In this document: one piece after another, positions 18,262 to 27,682 of the stretch
How positions within the stretch are numbered: the first letter of the stretch is position 1
Layout: the number at the start of each line of letters is the position of its first letter
Assembly: GCF_001443605.1 (NCBI RefSeq)
Contig: NZ_CP013118.1
Span: forward strand, 2,785,501-2,849,500
Source: Salinivirga cyanobacteriivorans
GTDB taxonomy: Bacteria; Bacteroidota; Bacteroidia; Bacteroidales; Salinivirgaceae
Direction of reading: 5' to 3'
Length of the DNA: 64,000 bases
The notes under the pieces: generated by a model
Told to the model about the DNA's origin: nothing
Database searches by the model: none
Seen by the model: only the letters and a program-made list of their open reading frames with translations
Program-made: the position numbers and the translations under genes

Positions 18262-18825
18262 ATGAATGAAGAAGTGCAAATGTTTATGGATGATGCCAAA
18301 GAGCGCATGGAAAATGCGGTGAAGCATCTTGATCAGGTGTTGGGTAAACTAAGAGCCGGAAAGGCTTCACCCCAATTGCTTGCCGATGTAAAGGTAGATT
18401 ATTATGGTGCGACTACCCCACTTAGCCAGGTATCAAACATCAACACCCCAGACGGGCAAACCATCCGCGTACAGCCCTGGGAGAAAAATATGATTGAGCC
18501 TATTGAGAAAGCTATTATGAATGCCAATTTGGGATTTAACCCTTCAAATAATGGCGAGGCAGTTATTATCAATGTCCCACCGCTCACAGAAGAGCGTCGT
18601 AAAGAGCTTGTTAAACAGGTAAAAAAAGAGAGTGAAGATGCTAAAGTGAGCATCAGAAATGCCCGTCGCGATGCCAATGATGAGTTTAAAAAACTGAAAA
18701 ACGAAGGTTTATCAGAAGATGAGGAAAAAAGAGCAGAGGAAAAGGTTCAGGATTTAACCAATCAGCACATCGAAAAGGTTGAAGAGCTTATTGATGCCAA
18801 AGAGGCTGAGATTATGAAAGTATAA
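18262..18825 (+). CDS. frr: Ribosome recycling factor
   Basis: It splits post-termination ribosomes together with EF-G. The 187-residue protein is mostly a three-helix bundle with the family segments LGKLRAGKASPQLL, YYGATTPLSQVSNI and EERRKELVKQVKKESEDAKVSIRNARRD. It follows pyrH by 68 bases. Its downstream hairpin is shared with the convergent radical SAM gene. Confidence 0.98.
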   Translation: MNEEVQMFMDDAKERMENAVKHLDQVLGKLRAGKASPQLLADVKVDYYGATTPLSQVSNINTPDGQTIRVQPWEKNMIEPIEKAIMNANLGFNPSNNGEAVIINVPPLTEERRKELVKQVKKESEDAKVSIRNARRDANDEFKKLKNEGLSEDEEKRAEEKVQDLTNQHIEKVEELIDAKEAEIMKV

Positions 18826-18845
18826 TTTTATTTGAGAGAAAATTG

Positions 18846-18879
18846 AACGGAAAATCTGTTTCAGGTTTTCCGTTTTTTA
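18846..18879. terminator. Bidirectional terminator between frr and radical SAM gene
   Basis: AACGGAAAA (18846-18854) pairs with TTTTCCGTT (18866-18874) and is followed by a T tract on the plus strand. It lies between converging genes, so it probably serves both. Confidence 0.75.
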
Positions 18880-19872
18880 TTTATACACACGCATTGCTTC
18901 GGGACAGTTTTCACATATTTCATGCATGGTTTGTGTTTCATAAATTTGCTGAAGAAACTTTTTTCGAGCAGGGCTTCTTACAATCTTATCAAAATTTTTG
19001 ATTCCGTGACCAAGGTCATGGCTTGCTTGCTTATCGTAGCAGCATGGGAGAAACCTTTCGTCAGCACTTATAACGATACCTGAAAAAGCCCTGAAACAAT
19101 GACCTTTTGCTTTTTTACGCAATTCTTTTCCACTGTAGCGACTGTATTTTTTGTCATCGGGCAGCCAGTTTTCGTGATCAATATAAATTTGCATTGTTTT
19201 AAAAAGCGTATTGTCAGCACCAGCCATCAAAGCCTTTTTTTTAATGGACCCAAGTTCATTTTGGTTGTAACGGTTTACAAGTGTTTGAACAACTATTTTG
19301 GGCCATACTGAATGCTTCTCCTGTCTTGCATCTCTAATTAATCTAATACCTTCCCATACCTTTTCTGCATTACCACCTGACCTGTATTTTTCGTATGTAG
19401 CCTGGTTTAGTCCGTCTACTGAGATAATGAGTTTTTGTATACCAGAGTCAACAATTTTTTCAGCCATTTTTTTGTTGATCATGGTTCCGTTTGTTGATAA
19501 AATGGTATAAAGCTTTTTTGAGGTTGAAAAAGATGCGATTTTAAAAAAGTCATGGTGAAGTAACGATTCACCCTGAAAATAAAAGTTTACAACAATGCCA
19601 TGTCGCGCAAACCGCGAGATCTGGTCCATTGCGAAACGCGTATCCATCATTTTTTTTTCACGGTTTATTTCACCTAATCCAACAGGACATTGGGGGCATT
19701 TCAGGTTGCAAATAGATGACAACTCAAGACTTATGGCATAGGGCGGAAGTAATTGCACCTTACCCGAAAATATCGCCCGGCGATGTGCCAAATACAGTTT
19801 CAACAGGTTTAATAACCTGCTAAAGTTTAAAAGGCCCGTTAATGATAAAAAACGAAATAATTTTTGCCACAT
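18877..19872 (-). CDS. Radical SAM protein with SPASM-like C-terminus
   Basis: A 331-residue iron-sulphur enzyme of unknown substrate. The 4Fe-4S/SAM site is CNLKCPQC (CxxxCxxC) near residue 56 inside LSSICNLKCPQCPVG. The C-terminus has further cysteines (GHCFRAFSG, LPCCYDK, HEICENCPEA), the pattern of a SPASM auxiliary-cluster domain. Members of this group modify peptides or mature enzymes, but some act on small molecules. Its ATG overlaps the TAA of the upstream OmpA-like lipoprotein by one base (TAATG), indicating translational coupling and perhaps a shared envelope role. Confidence 0.85.
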   Translation of the reverse strand: MWQKLFRFLSLTGLLNFSRLLNLLKLYLAHRRAIFSGKVQLLPPYAISLELSSICNLKCPQCPVGLGEINREKKMMDTRFAMDQISRFARHGIVVNFYFQGESLLHHDFFKIASFSTSKKLYTILSTNGTMINKKMAEKIVDSGIQKLIISVDGLNQATYEKYRSGGNAEKVWEGIRLIRDARQEKHSVWPKIVVQTLVNRYNQNELGSIKKKALMAGADNTLFKTMQIYIDHENWLPDDKKYSRYSGKELRKKAKGHCFRAFSGIVISADERFLPCCYDKQASHDLGHGIKNFDKIVRSPARKKFLQQIYETQTMHEICENCPEAMRVYK

Positions 19873-20954
19873 TAGTGTGTTTCAAGAATCTCAAACAGCT
19901 CATTGAGGTTTGGCGTGAGAATAATTTCTGTTCTGCGGTTTTTTCGTCTTGCTTCGCGGGTGTTGCGTTCATCAACCGGCATATGCTCTCCTCTTCCCGC
20001 AGCTATTAGTCTTTGCGGATCGATGTTGCCATTTTCCAATAAAATTTTAAGTATGCTGGTAGCTCTTTTAACACTTAAATCCCAGTTATCTTTAATCTGT
20101 CCGCTTCCATTATAGGGTACATCATCGGTATGTCCTTCAATCATGATGTTTACATCTTCATTGGACGCCAACACTCCGGCAAGCTTTTTAAGGGCTTCTT
20201 TTCCTTTTGGATCTACAGCCCACTGACCCGATTTAAAAAGTAATTTTTCTTCCAAAGAAACGTAAACCTTACCATTTTTCTGTGTCACGGTGAGGCCCTG
20301 GTTTCTGAATCCAAGTAAAGCATCGAGCACCTTGTTTTTAAGCGCCATTACAGCACTGTCTTTGGCCTGGAGAATGCGTTCCAGTTCATTTATGCGTTTA
20401 CTTTTAGATTGGAGTTTTTGCTCTTTCTCCTGAAGGCTCGAATCCAGCGCGGCAAGTATCGAGTTACGTTCGTCAAGTTGTGCCTGCAGCATATTGAGTT
20501 TTTCACGTTCTCTGCTTAAGCTGTCGCGTAATTCATATAAGCGATCTTGCCGTTGCTGCAAATCTTCTCTTGCAACCTGAAGTTCAGCCATGAGCTTACG
20601 TGTTTCTTCCTGGTTGCTTTTTATGAGCACATCCTGCTTTTTAGCCAGATCTTCATACATATTTTGGTATACCTTATACTGGTGTTTGTAATGCCTTGAG
20701 GTATCAATTTCGTTGGCAAGTTGTTGCCTTGTGCCTGATATTTGATTGCGAAGTAATTCCAGCTCAGCCTCCATTTCTGTATTTTCAACGGTCAGGTCTT
20801 CGTTCACCTCTTTTAGCGAATCCCGATCTACTACGGCTCTGTTGTGTTTATACTGAAGCTCTTTTAATTGTTTGGCCGGCACGCATGACTGTACGACGGC
20901 AAAAGCAATTAATGAAACAATGAAAAACTTTAATGGTATGGTTACTTTTTTCAT
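19872..20954 (-). CDS. OmpA-family lipoprotein with coiled coil
   Basis: It probably tethers the outer membrane to peptidoglycan. From the start at 20954 (360 residues) it has a lipoprotein signal ending at Cys24 (AVVQSC), about 190 residues of heptad-rich coiled coil (YEDLAKKQDVL to RINELERILQ), and a C-terminal OmpA/MotB domain with IMIEGHTDDVPYN and RLIAAGRGEHMPVDERNT. The NWDLSVKRA segment and the closing RRKNRRTEIIL are the peptidoglycan-binding signatures. An upstream ATG (20975) is less likely because it would precede the signal by seven residues. It overlaps the next gene by one base. Confidence 0.9.
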   Translation of the reverse strand: MKKVTIPLKFFIVSLIAFAVVQSCVPAKQLKELQYKHNRAVVDRDSLKEVNEDLTVENTEMEAELELLRNQISGTRQQLANEIDTSRHYKHQYKVYQNMYEDLAKKQDVLIKSNQEETRKLMAELQVAREDLQQRQDRLYELRDSLSREREKLNMLQAQLDERNSILAALDSSLQEKEQKLQSKSKRINELERILQAKDSAVMALKNKVLDALLGFRNQGLTVTQKNGKVYVSLEEKLLFKSGQWAVDPKGKEALKKLAGVLASNEDVNIMIEGHTDDVPYNGSGQIKDNWDLSVKRATSILKILLENGNIDPQRLIAAGRGEHMPVDERNTREARRKNRRTEIILTPNLNELFEILETH

Positions 20955-21083
20955 GGATAACGGTTTAATGTGCATTGGCGACCGAATGATTTTGTAATGA
21001 ATATTGAATTATCACAAAATTCAGGTAAAAATATGAAAAATTTAGTTTAATCCATAAGCCCATTAAGGAATCCTTTATTTGTC

Positions 21084-21113
21084 TTGCTTAGGCTGGAAAA
21101 TCCTTTAAATTTG
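21084..21113 (+). promoter_or_regulatory. Promoter of the DUF4271-hemD operon
   Basis: TTG at 21084-21086 and TAAATTTG at 21106-21113 are separated by 19 bases, an exact Bacteroidota promoter. The coding start is 36 bases downstream. Confidence 0.75.
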
Positions 21114-21148
21114 TATTTTTACCGCAGTTTTAATCAATCCGGATCGTA

Positions 21149-22333
21149 ATGTGGCCTACAGAGCAGGATAATTTAAATGTTAACTCAGGTTATCAGCAAC
21201 AGCAAAAACAGGATTTTACCGTTGCTGTTAAGGGTGAATTGCCAGTTTATAATGCACTCAAGGGTGCTTATGAACCAGCAGAGCCTATTGATGAGTCTTT
21301 TATAGATCAATTCAGGTTTGAGGCTCCGGCTACTTTGAAGATGCAAATAAACGAACACATTTATTTGCCGGATTATACCTACCATAAACTGGAGCTAAAA
21401 CCGGTTAGTATTTTTAATCCCGGCGCCGGATTCAGAGCTATTGAAGAAAACAAGCAAAAGGAGTGGAAAGCAGTTCAGAATAAAAAGATAAAAGAACAGG
21501 GTCCGCACACTTTTAATGCGCTGCATGGAGGACTAACTTACCGTGAGAAAGATCAAAATCTATTTAAAACACTCAGGCCCGTTCCGTTGGTGGAACTCTC
21601 TAAAGAACAAAAAAGTTATACCCGGGAAGTAAATGAGATTGTTCGTTTTAGTCCTGTATCAAAAGGACAATTTCAGGCAACAGATGCAATGGTTGGTATT
21701 ATTATAGGATTTGTTTTGTTTTTCTTATACCTGCGTGCTGTTTTTGGTCGTCACGTCCGAACTTTTACAAAGTCGGTATTTAATCGTGTCAGAGCTATGA
21801 ATACATTGGAAGAAGGGAATATGATAATTGGCAGGGTTTCATTTTTATTAAATATATTTTTCTTTTTCACATTGGGTTTACTATTTACCCATTGGCTCGA
21901 TCATATGGGATTTATCATATGGAACTATGGTCAACTCAAAACATTTACGCTACTCTCAGCTATCATAACAGCATTATACACCGGCAAATGGATATTTAGT
22001 TGGATTATAGGGCATTTTTTACAAATTCAGGAAGAAACACGAGCCTATTTTTTCCATATTTTTGTTTTTAATAAAACTTTTGCATTGGTCGTTTTTCCAT
22101 TTTTGTTAGTCTTGCCCTATATCGATGCGCAACTGGGAGTTCTGATCTTAAAAGGCAGTTTTATTTTGCTTGGGTTTTTCTATTTACTACGCATTATCAG
22201 ATTATTAACTTATTCCATTTCAAGAAATGTTTCACTTTTCTATTTGTTTTTGTATCTTTGTGCCCTTGAAATTATTCCGATTCTGGTAATTGTCAAATTG
22301 TCCAGTGAGTGGTTGAAATTACCGGTTTTTTGA
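21149..22333 (+). CDS. DUF4271 integral membrane protein
   Basis: A 394-residue protein of a Bacteroidota family without a known function. Residues 1-175 are soluble, with no signal peptide; about six transmembrane helices follow from residue 178 (GIIIGFVLFFLYLRAVFG) to the end. In this phylum the gene is regularly next to hemD and rnpA, as here: hemD begins 25 bases after its stop. The linkage suggests a housekeeping membrane role, but nothing in the sequence shows which. Confidence 0.85.
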   Translation: MWPTEQDNLNVNSGYQQQQKQDFTVAVKGELPVYNALKGAYEPAEPIDESFIDQFRFEAPATLKMQINEHIYLPDYTYHKLELKPVSIFNPGAGFRAIEENKQKEWKAVQNKKIKEQGPHTFNALHGGLTYREKDQNLFKTLRPVPLVELSKEQKSYTREVNEIVRFSPVSKGQFQATDAMVGIIIGFVLFFLYLRAVFGRHVRTFTKSVFNRVRAMNTLEEGNMIIGRVSFLLNIFFFFTLGLLFTHWLDHMGFIIWNYGQLKTFTLLSAIITALYTGKWIFSWIIGHFLQIQEETRAYFFHIFVFNKTFALVVFPFLLVLPYIDAQLGVLILKGSFILLGFFYLLRIIRLLTYSISRNVSLFYLFLYLCALEIIPILVIVKLSSEWLKLPVF

Positions 22334-22357
22334 GTATTCACAAAAACTGTTGGAAAA

Positions 22358-23113
22358 TTGAAAATTAAGAAAATCCTAGTATCGCAGCCCAAGCCTGAGA
22401 ATGACAAATCGCCATATTCAGATTTAGCTGAAAAACATAAGTTAACAATCGACTTCAGGCGATTTATTGAGGTGAAAGGAATTCCCGCCCAGGAATTCAG
22501 ACAAGAAAAAGTCAACATCCTTGATCACTCTGCAGTAATTTTTACCAGTAGAACTGCAATTGATCATTTTTTCCGTATTGCAGAGGAGATGCGTATTACT
22601 GTGCCCGATGACATGAAATATTTCTGTATATCAGAAGCAACAGCTTACTATCTGCAGAAATATATCGTATACAGAAAACGGAAAATATCTTATGGAAACG
22701 GAAAATTTGATGATTTACTCAAACTTATCGTCAAAAACAACAAAGAGAAGTTTTTGATCCCATTGTCAGACATTCATAAGGCAGAGATACCAAACAAACT
22801 TAAAAAGAATAAAATTAAGTTCTCTAAAGCTATTTTATATCGTACTGTAGCGGCTGATTTAAGCGACTTGTCTGATGTGAACTATGACATTTTAGTCTTC
22901 TTTAGCCCTTCAGGAATAGCATCTTTGTTTGAAAACTTTCCGGATTTTAAGCAAAACGACACAAAAATAGCTGCCTTCGGGCCTTCAACGTCCAAAGCGG
23001 TTACTGAAGCAGGTCTTGAACTCAATATTAAAGCACCGCAGCCCAAAGCCCCGTCAATGACTATGGCGCTTGATAATTTTATAAAAGATTATAATAAAAA
23101 CGGAAGTAAATAA
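22358..23113 (+). CDS. hemD: Uroporphyrinogen-III synthase
   Basis: It cyclises hydroxymethylbilane to uroporphyrinogen III for haem and other tetrapyrroles. The 251-residue protein is diverged, as usual for HemD, but shows the two-lobed pattern: KKILVSQPKPEN at the start, VIFTSRTAIDHFF near residue 61 and DILVFFSPSGIASLFENFP near 175, then IAAFGPSTSKAVTEAGL. The start is TTG; no in-frame ATG lies between the upstream stop and this point. It is part of the DUF4271-hemD-rnpA row. Confidence 0.85.
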   Translation: MKIKKILVSQPKPENDKSPYSDLAEKHKLTIDFRRFIEVKGIPAQEFRQEKVNILDHSAVIFTSRTAIDHFFRIAEEMRITVPDDMKYFCISEATAYYLQKYIVYRKRKISYGNGKFDDLLKLIVKNNKEKFLIPLSDIHKAEIPNKLKKNKIKFSKAILYRTVAADLSDLSDVNYDILVFFSPSGIASLFENFPDFKQNDTKIAAFGPSTSKAVTEAGLELNIKAPQPKAPSMTMALDNFIKDYNKNGSK

Positions 23114-23190
23114 ATTGACTTTATAATTAATAGCAGCCATATCTTTAGCAGATATGGCTTTTTTTATAATTTTGGATAAATAACCGCCGG

Positions 23191-23586
23191 ATGCCCCAAA
23201 ATAATTATAACCAGAAGTTTGAAAAAAGTGAACGTTTGAAACTACGCAGGCGAATTGATTTTTTATTTCGAACTGGAACTGCTTTGAACGAATTCCCGGT
23301 TCAGGTTGTTTATGTGGTAGATGATAATGCCCATGCCGCTGAAATTCAAGTGGCTTTTTCTGTTTCAAAAAAGTTGTTTAAAAATGCGGTCGATCGAAAT
23401 CGTATAAAGAGATTATTACGTGAAGCCTATCGAAAGCAAAGTTATGAGATGAAGGAACACGTGCATCAGAAAAACGCTGCCGTTTATATCATGATAATCT
23501 ATAAATCCAACAAAGAATTGGCTTACGAGGAAATAGCCAAAAAAATATTTTTACTTTTACAACGTTTGAAAAAAACTATTGAATAA
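23191..23586 (+). CDS. rnpA: Ribonuclease P protein component
   Basis: It is the protein subunit that helps the RNase P RNA trim tRNA 5' ends. The 131-residue protein starts with the basic SERLKLRRRIDFLF segment and has the RNR signature KLFKNAVDRNRIKRLLREAYR. In many relatives yidD follows; here there is no yidD, only the repeat-bearing gap at 23587-23891. Confidence 0.94.
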   Translation: MPQNNYNQKFEKSERLKLRRRIDFLFRTGTALNEFPVQVVYVVDDNAHAAEIQVAFSVSKKLFKNAVDRNRIKRLLREAYRKQSYEMKEHVHQKNAAVYIMIIYKSNKELAYEEIAKKIFLLLQRLKKTIE

Positions 23587-23891
23587 TTATTTTGAATGCA
23601 TTGTAAGTGCAGGAAATATAAACTAGATATTATGAACCGAGCCATGATCCGCCGGCTGGCGGAACACAAACCCGCATGATTATAATAAAACTGAAAAGCT
23701 TATTTGGCGGGAATTTGATTCATCATGGCGAGCTCCATCCCGATTGCATCGGGACAGGTAATGACAGTTAAAATTAAAATTATAAATAGATGAAACAAGC
23801 ATGATTAAAATAATTTATTAAACACACACGCAGGAATGATTATTTTACATCATGCGGTTCCATATGACCTTTGAAAATTAAAAATAAACAT
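23587..23891. other. Intergenic gap with short palindromes
   Basis: No gene is seen in about 300 bases. There are two small hairpins: TCCGCC-GGCT-GGCGGA at 23648-23663 and TCCCGATTGCATCGGGA at 23738-23754. The second recurs with one change at 35576-35592. The yidD gene often found between rnpA and an S41 protease is absent, and no remnant of its cysteine motif is readable. Confidence 0.6.
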
Positions 23892-25556
23892 ATGAAAAAG
23901 AAATTATACTGGATAATTCCGATTTTTTTGCTTATAGCTGTAGGCATTACTACTACAAGTTATAAAGATAACAGCTTTGAGATCGTTAAGAATATAGATA
24001 TTTACACCTCATTGTTCAGGGAGTTGAATACATACTATGTAGATGAAATTGATCCTGGTGAAGTTGTGAAAACAAGCATCGACGAAATGTTGAAGTCTCT
24101 CGATCCCTATACCAATTACATTCCTGAATCGGACATTGAAGATTACCGTTTTATGACCACCGGAAATTATGGCGGTATCGGAGCGCTTATTCGTAAAAAC
24201 GATGACCGGGTAATGGTAGCTGATCCTTACGAAGGCTTTCCTGCTCAGAAGGCTGGGCTCAGAGCTGGCGATGTGTTAATAAAAATAGATGATTTTGATA
24301 CAAAAGGAAAAAGCCTTCCGGATGTAAGCGAAAAGTTAAAAGGGCAGCCAGGAACAAAGATAAATGTTGTAATTAAACGGCCCGGACAGGAAGAAAAAAT
24401 TGAAAAAGAAATAACACGTAAGAAAATTCATGTACCTGCAGTACCATGGTACGGTATGCGTGATGACAAAATCGGATACATTAGACTTTCGAATTTTACA
24501 CATAAAGTCTCAGAAGATGTAAAAGATGCTGTTTTGGATCTTAAAAGTCAGGGAGCCGAAAGTTACATACTCGATTTAAGAGGAAACCCCGGTGGCCTGC
24601 TAATGGAGGCTGTTGAAATTGTGAATTTATTTGTACCAAAAGGTGAACTTATTGTTTCGACTAAAGGTAAGGTGGAGAAGTGGAATAAAGAATACTACGC
24701 ACAAAAAGAACCTGTTGTCCCTCAAATGCCTGTGGTGGCCATGGTCAATAGTGGTTCGGCTTCGGCCAGTGAAATTGTATCCGGAGCTTTGCAGGATTTA
24801 GACAGGGGTGTAGTTGTGGGCACGCGTACCTTTGGTAAAGGACTGGTTCAAACCACCCGGCCACTAAGCTACAATGCACGCCTCAAAATTACCACAGCTA
24901 AATACTATATTCCCAGTGGCCGCTGTATTCAGGCGCTTGACTATTCCAACAGAAAAGAGGATGGAAGTGTAGGTAAAGTACCTGATTCCTTAATCACAAG
25001 TTATAGTACCAAAAATGGCAGAACAGTTTACGATGGTGGTGGTATAATGCCTGATATCGAACTCGAACAGCCAAACCTTAGTAAAATTACCGTCAGTCTT
25101 GTGAGAAAACAACTTATTTTTGATTTTGCTACAGCGTTTGTAAATAAAAACGATTCGATTGATGACCCCGCTACCTATAAAATTTCGGACGAAACTTTTG
25201 AAGATTTTCAGGTATTCCTCAAAGACAAAACTTATGATTATAAATTAAGAAGTGAACAGGAACTAGAAAACCTAAAGCAAACCCTTAAAAGGGAGAAATA
25301 TCTTAAAATTGTAGAAAACGAAATTGAGGCCTTAAGTAAAAAACTTGAACACGACAAGGAGCAGGATCTTATTACATTTCAGGACGAAATCAGGGAGATG
25401 ATTAGTGAGGAGATTAGCAGTCGCTATTATTATCAGAAAGGAAGAATTCAAACCGCGCTACAATATGATATGTATTTAGATACTGCCATGAATATATTGA
25501 AGCATAAAGAACGTTACGACACAATTCTGACGGTCAAAGAGGTCGAAAATGAGTAA
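23892..25556 (+). CDS. S41 family C-terminal processing peptidase
   Basis: A periplasmic serine protease of the CtpA/Tsp type. From ATG 23892 (554 residues) it has an N-terminal membrane anchor or signal (WIIPIFLLIAVGITTT), a short helical region, a PDZ domain near 80-165 (GGIGALIRKNDDRVM, AGLRAGDVLIKIDD) and the S41 core. The catalytic serine lies in NSGSASASEIVSGAL and the lysine in TFGKGLVQT. A C-terminal helical domain of about 130 residues follows. An ATG seven codons upstream is possible but adds only basic residues. A terminator follows at 25577. Confidence 0.94.
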   Translation: MKKKLYWIIPIFLLIAVGITTTSYKDNSFEIVKNIDIYTSLFRELNTYYVDEIDPGEVVKTSIDEMLKSLDPYTNYIPESDIEDYRFMTTGNYGGIGALIRKNDDRVMVADPYEGFPAQKAGLRAGDVLIKIDDFDTKGKSLPDVSEKLKGQPGTKINVVIKRPGQEEKIEKEITRKKIHVPAVPWYGMRDDKIGYIRLSNFTHKVSEDVKDAVLDLKSQGAESYILDLRGNPGGLLMEAVEIVNLFVPKGELIVSTKGKVEKWNKEYYAQKEPVVPQMPVVAMVNSGSASASEIVSGALQDLDRGVVVGTRTFGKGLVQTTRPLSYNARLKITTAKYYIPSGRCIQALDYSNRKEDGSVGKVPDSLITSYSTKNGRTVYDGGGIMPDIELEQPNLSKITVSLVRKQLIFDFATAFVNKNDSIDDPATYKISDETFEDFQVFLKDKTYDYKLRSEQELENLKQTLKREKYLKIVENEIEALSKKLEHDKEQDLITFQDEIREMISEEISSRYYYQKGRIQTALQYDMYLDTAMNILKHKERYDTILTVKEVENE

Positions 25557-25576
25557 AAATATATTGGTATGATAGA

Positions 25577-25608
25577 AGCTGTCTGCTACTGCAGGCAGCT
25601 TTTTTTTG
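25577..25608 (+). terminator. Terminator after the S41 protease gene
   Basis: AGCTGTCTGC pairs with GCAGGCAGCT (one G-U pair) around a 4-base loop and is followed by eight T. Confidence 0.9.
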
Positions 25609-25992
25609 CTTTATCCGAGATTTGTCATTAGGAATTTGAAAAATTTCTAATGGCAATAGGCGTAAGCCTGTCTATAGGAAGTCTTACTTTTCGGTGAAAC
25701 TTAATGACTATTCCGGGTTTATCAGTTTCTGCTTCTTTAAGTATAGTTGTAAATGTTCCTTAACAAAAGGTTCCGAAAGCTTGTGCGAATACAATAAAAA
25801 TTGTTGATAAAATTAAAATATCGCATATTTTTAATACCGTCAAGATTAATTTTTACAATTGTAATGCATTAATTTATAGTGTTTATCAATAAATATTGTA
25901 TATTTACCAAAGGATTGGCGAAGAACCTTGACTTATAAACAAATTGCCGTACATTCGCAAAAGACAGTATTGCTAACTAAAGAATTTCGTTT
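25609..25992. other. AT-rich intergenic region
   Basis: I see no gene, RNA or clear repeat in these 384 bases. They presumably hold the promoter of the following gene, but no exact TAnnTTTG element at a useful distance stands out. Confidence 0.5.
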
Positions 25993-26721
25993 ATGCCATA
26001 CCGACGCTTACCAAATACCGACTCGGCCCGGATCAGGGCCATGAGAAATGCTCAGGATATGGGCTCAAGGCAAACTCCAGGGGAGTTAGCATTCTCCCAA
26101 AGCACGCTTATGCAAATACGCACCTTTTTACCTGTTTTTGAACAAGCTGTGAATAATCAAAGAAACTATCAAAAATCGCAAATTGAACGCAATAAGAAAT
26201 TTCAGGATGTGATAAAAAAAACCCGCTTGTACCTTTCTCACTTTATACAGGTAATGAATATGGCTGTGGCCAGGGGAGAGATGAAGCCCGAAATAAGGGA
26301 GGCTTTTGGTTTAAAAAAGAATGACAAGCGCGTACCTGATCTAAATACCGAAAAAGATCTTATTTTGTGGGGTAAACGCATTATTGAAGGTGAAGAGGCT
26401 CGTCTGGCTTCAGGCGCAAGTCCCATTACCAACCCAACAATTGCCAGGGTAAAAGTACATTTTCAGGACTTTATGCGCGTATGGCAGGATCAGCAACATT
26501 ATCACGACATATTTCAAAAAGCACATGAGAAAGTGGCCAATTTACGCAAAGATGCAGACCAGCTAATTGTCAACCTTTGGAACCAGATAGAAGCAAATTT
26601 TGAAGACCTAAAGCCCGACGAAGCACGTGAAAAGGCCTCAAAATATGGTATTAAATACGTTTATCGTAAAAACGAAAAACTACGTCCTTTTCTTAACGTG
26701 AACTATGGTGATGTTTCCTGA
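25993..26721 (+). CDS. Conserved-looking cytoplasmic protein of unknown function
   Basis: I do not recognise this 242-residue protein. It has no signal peptide or membrane segment. It is strongly helical and charged, with a long central region rich in Gln, Lys and Arg (IERNKKFQDVIKKTRLYLSHF) and a C-terminal helix-rich part with a closing LNVNYGDVS. Codon use and composition look like the neighbours, so it is likely a real gene. Its last 29 bases overlap the end of the convergent CPBP protease gene, an unusual arrangement. Confidence 0.7.
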   Translation: MPYRRLPNTDSARIRAMRNAQDMGSRQTPGELAFSQSTLMQIRTFLPVFEQAVNNQRNYQKSQIERNKKFQDVIKKTRLYLSHFIQVMNMAVARGEMKPEIREAFGLKKNDKRVPDLNTEKDLILWGKRIIEGEEARLASGASPITNPTIARVKVHFQDFMRVWQDQQHYHDIFQKAHEKVANLRKDADQLIVNLWNQIEANFEDLKPDEAREKASKYGIKYVYRKNEKLRPFLNVNYGDVS

Positions 26722-27640
26722 AGTGTTGGTGCAAACCATACATCAATGCTACTAACAAAATCACACTCACAATTGCCAATGGCCACATAAATGTTGGTGT
26801 GCCAATATTATCCACAGACTCATCTATTTGCTCCGGTGAAAGCCAGAACCAGGCCAGCACACTCAGGCCATTATTGAAGAAATGTAGTGCAATGGGCACC
26901 CACAGGTTTTTGCTCCAAAGGTATACCAGCCCCAACATTACCCCTAAAGCTACGCGGGGTAAAAAGGTGAAAAATTGGTAATGCAGTGCTGCGAAAACTA
27001 TTGCTGCTATAATGACCGATAATATGGGTTTACGTGTAATACGATTAAACTCTTTTTGCAGCACACCTCTAAACAATACTTCTTCTGAAATTGCCGGCAG
27101 CACACCAATTACCAGGAGGTTTATGAATAAGGTACCGATAGATTCGGTGTTGAGTAATGCCTCCATAAATTCCATTGCGCGCGCTTCAGTGCTTCTGAAG
27201 TTTTGTTCCAGTGCATTTAGCCATTCCGGCAAATTCAAAGCCTCATTAATAGCAGCTAATGCATTGATCATAGGTAGCGCAACAATAACCATCAGCAGCG
27301 TTCCGAAAATTGCTTCTGTTGAAATTGATTTTTTAATGTCCAGACCACGCATAACCGGTTTGTCATACAATAAAGCCCAGAGGATTCCCGGAAACAGGAA
27401 CATTCCGATAGTTTGCATTGCCTGGAAAAATCTTACAACCGGCAGCATACTGCTATTGCTAATTTGGGCAAGCATTTCCGGCTGACTGAAGAAATTATAG
27501 TCCCATACAACAATTGAAACACCAGCTGCAAGGCCCACGAAAATAAGATTGCCTGCCACCATCATAAATAACAGCATCAAAAGGCGAACGATAAATTGGG
27601 TTGCGGTTGGTCTTTTATGGTAATCCATAGAATTTAGCAC
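26693..27640 (-). CDS. CPBP family intramembrane metalloprotease
   Basis: A 315-residue polytopic membrane protein with about eight hydrophobic segments. The family motifs are present: EEVLFRG near residue 192 (the EExxxR motif), an FAALHYQFF segment with the second histidine, and ALHFFNNG with the third motif HxxxN. Homologues include CAAX-processing proteases and bacteriocin-immunity proteins; the substrate here is unknown. The start could be ATG 27640 or 27628. It overlaps the convergent upstream gene by 29 bases. Confidence 0.88.
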   Translation of the reverse strand: MLNSMDYHKRPTATQFIVRLLMLLFMMVAGNLIFVGLAAGVSIVVWDYNFFSQPEMLAQISNSSMLPVVRFFQAMQTIGMFLFPGILWALLYDKPVMRGLDIKKSISTEAIFGTLLMVIVALPMINALAAINEALNLPEWLNALEQNFRSTEARAMEFMEALLNTESIGTLFINLLVIGVLPAISEEVLFRGVLQKEFNRITRKPILSVIIAAIVFAALHYQFFTFLPRVALGVMLGLVYLWSKNLWVPIALHFFNNGLSVLAWFWLSPEQIDESVDNIGTPTFMWPLAIVSVILLVALMYGLHQHFRKHHHSSR

Positions 27641-27682
27641 TGTTTTTGTATTTTTGTAAGCTACAAAAATAGAATTTTTATT

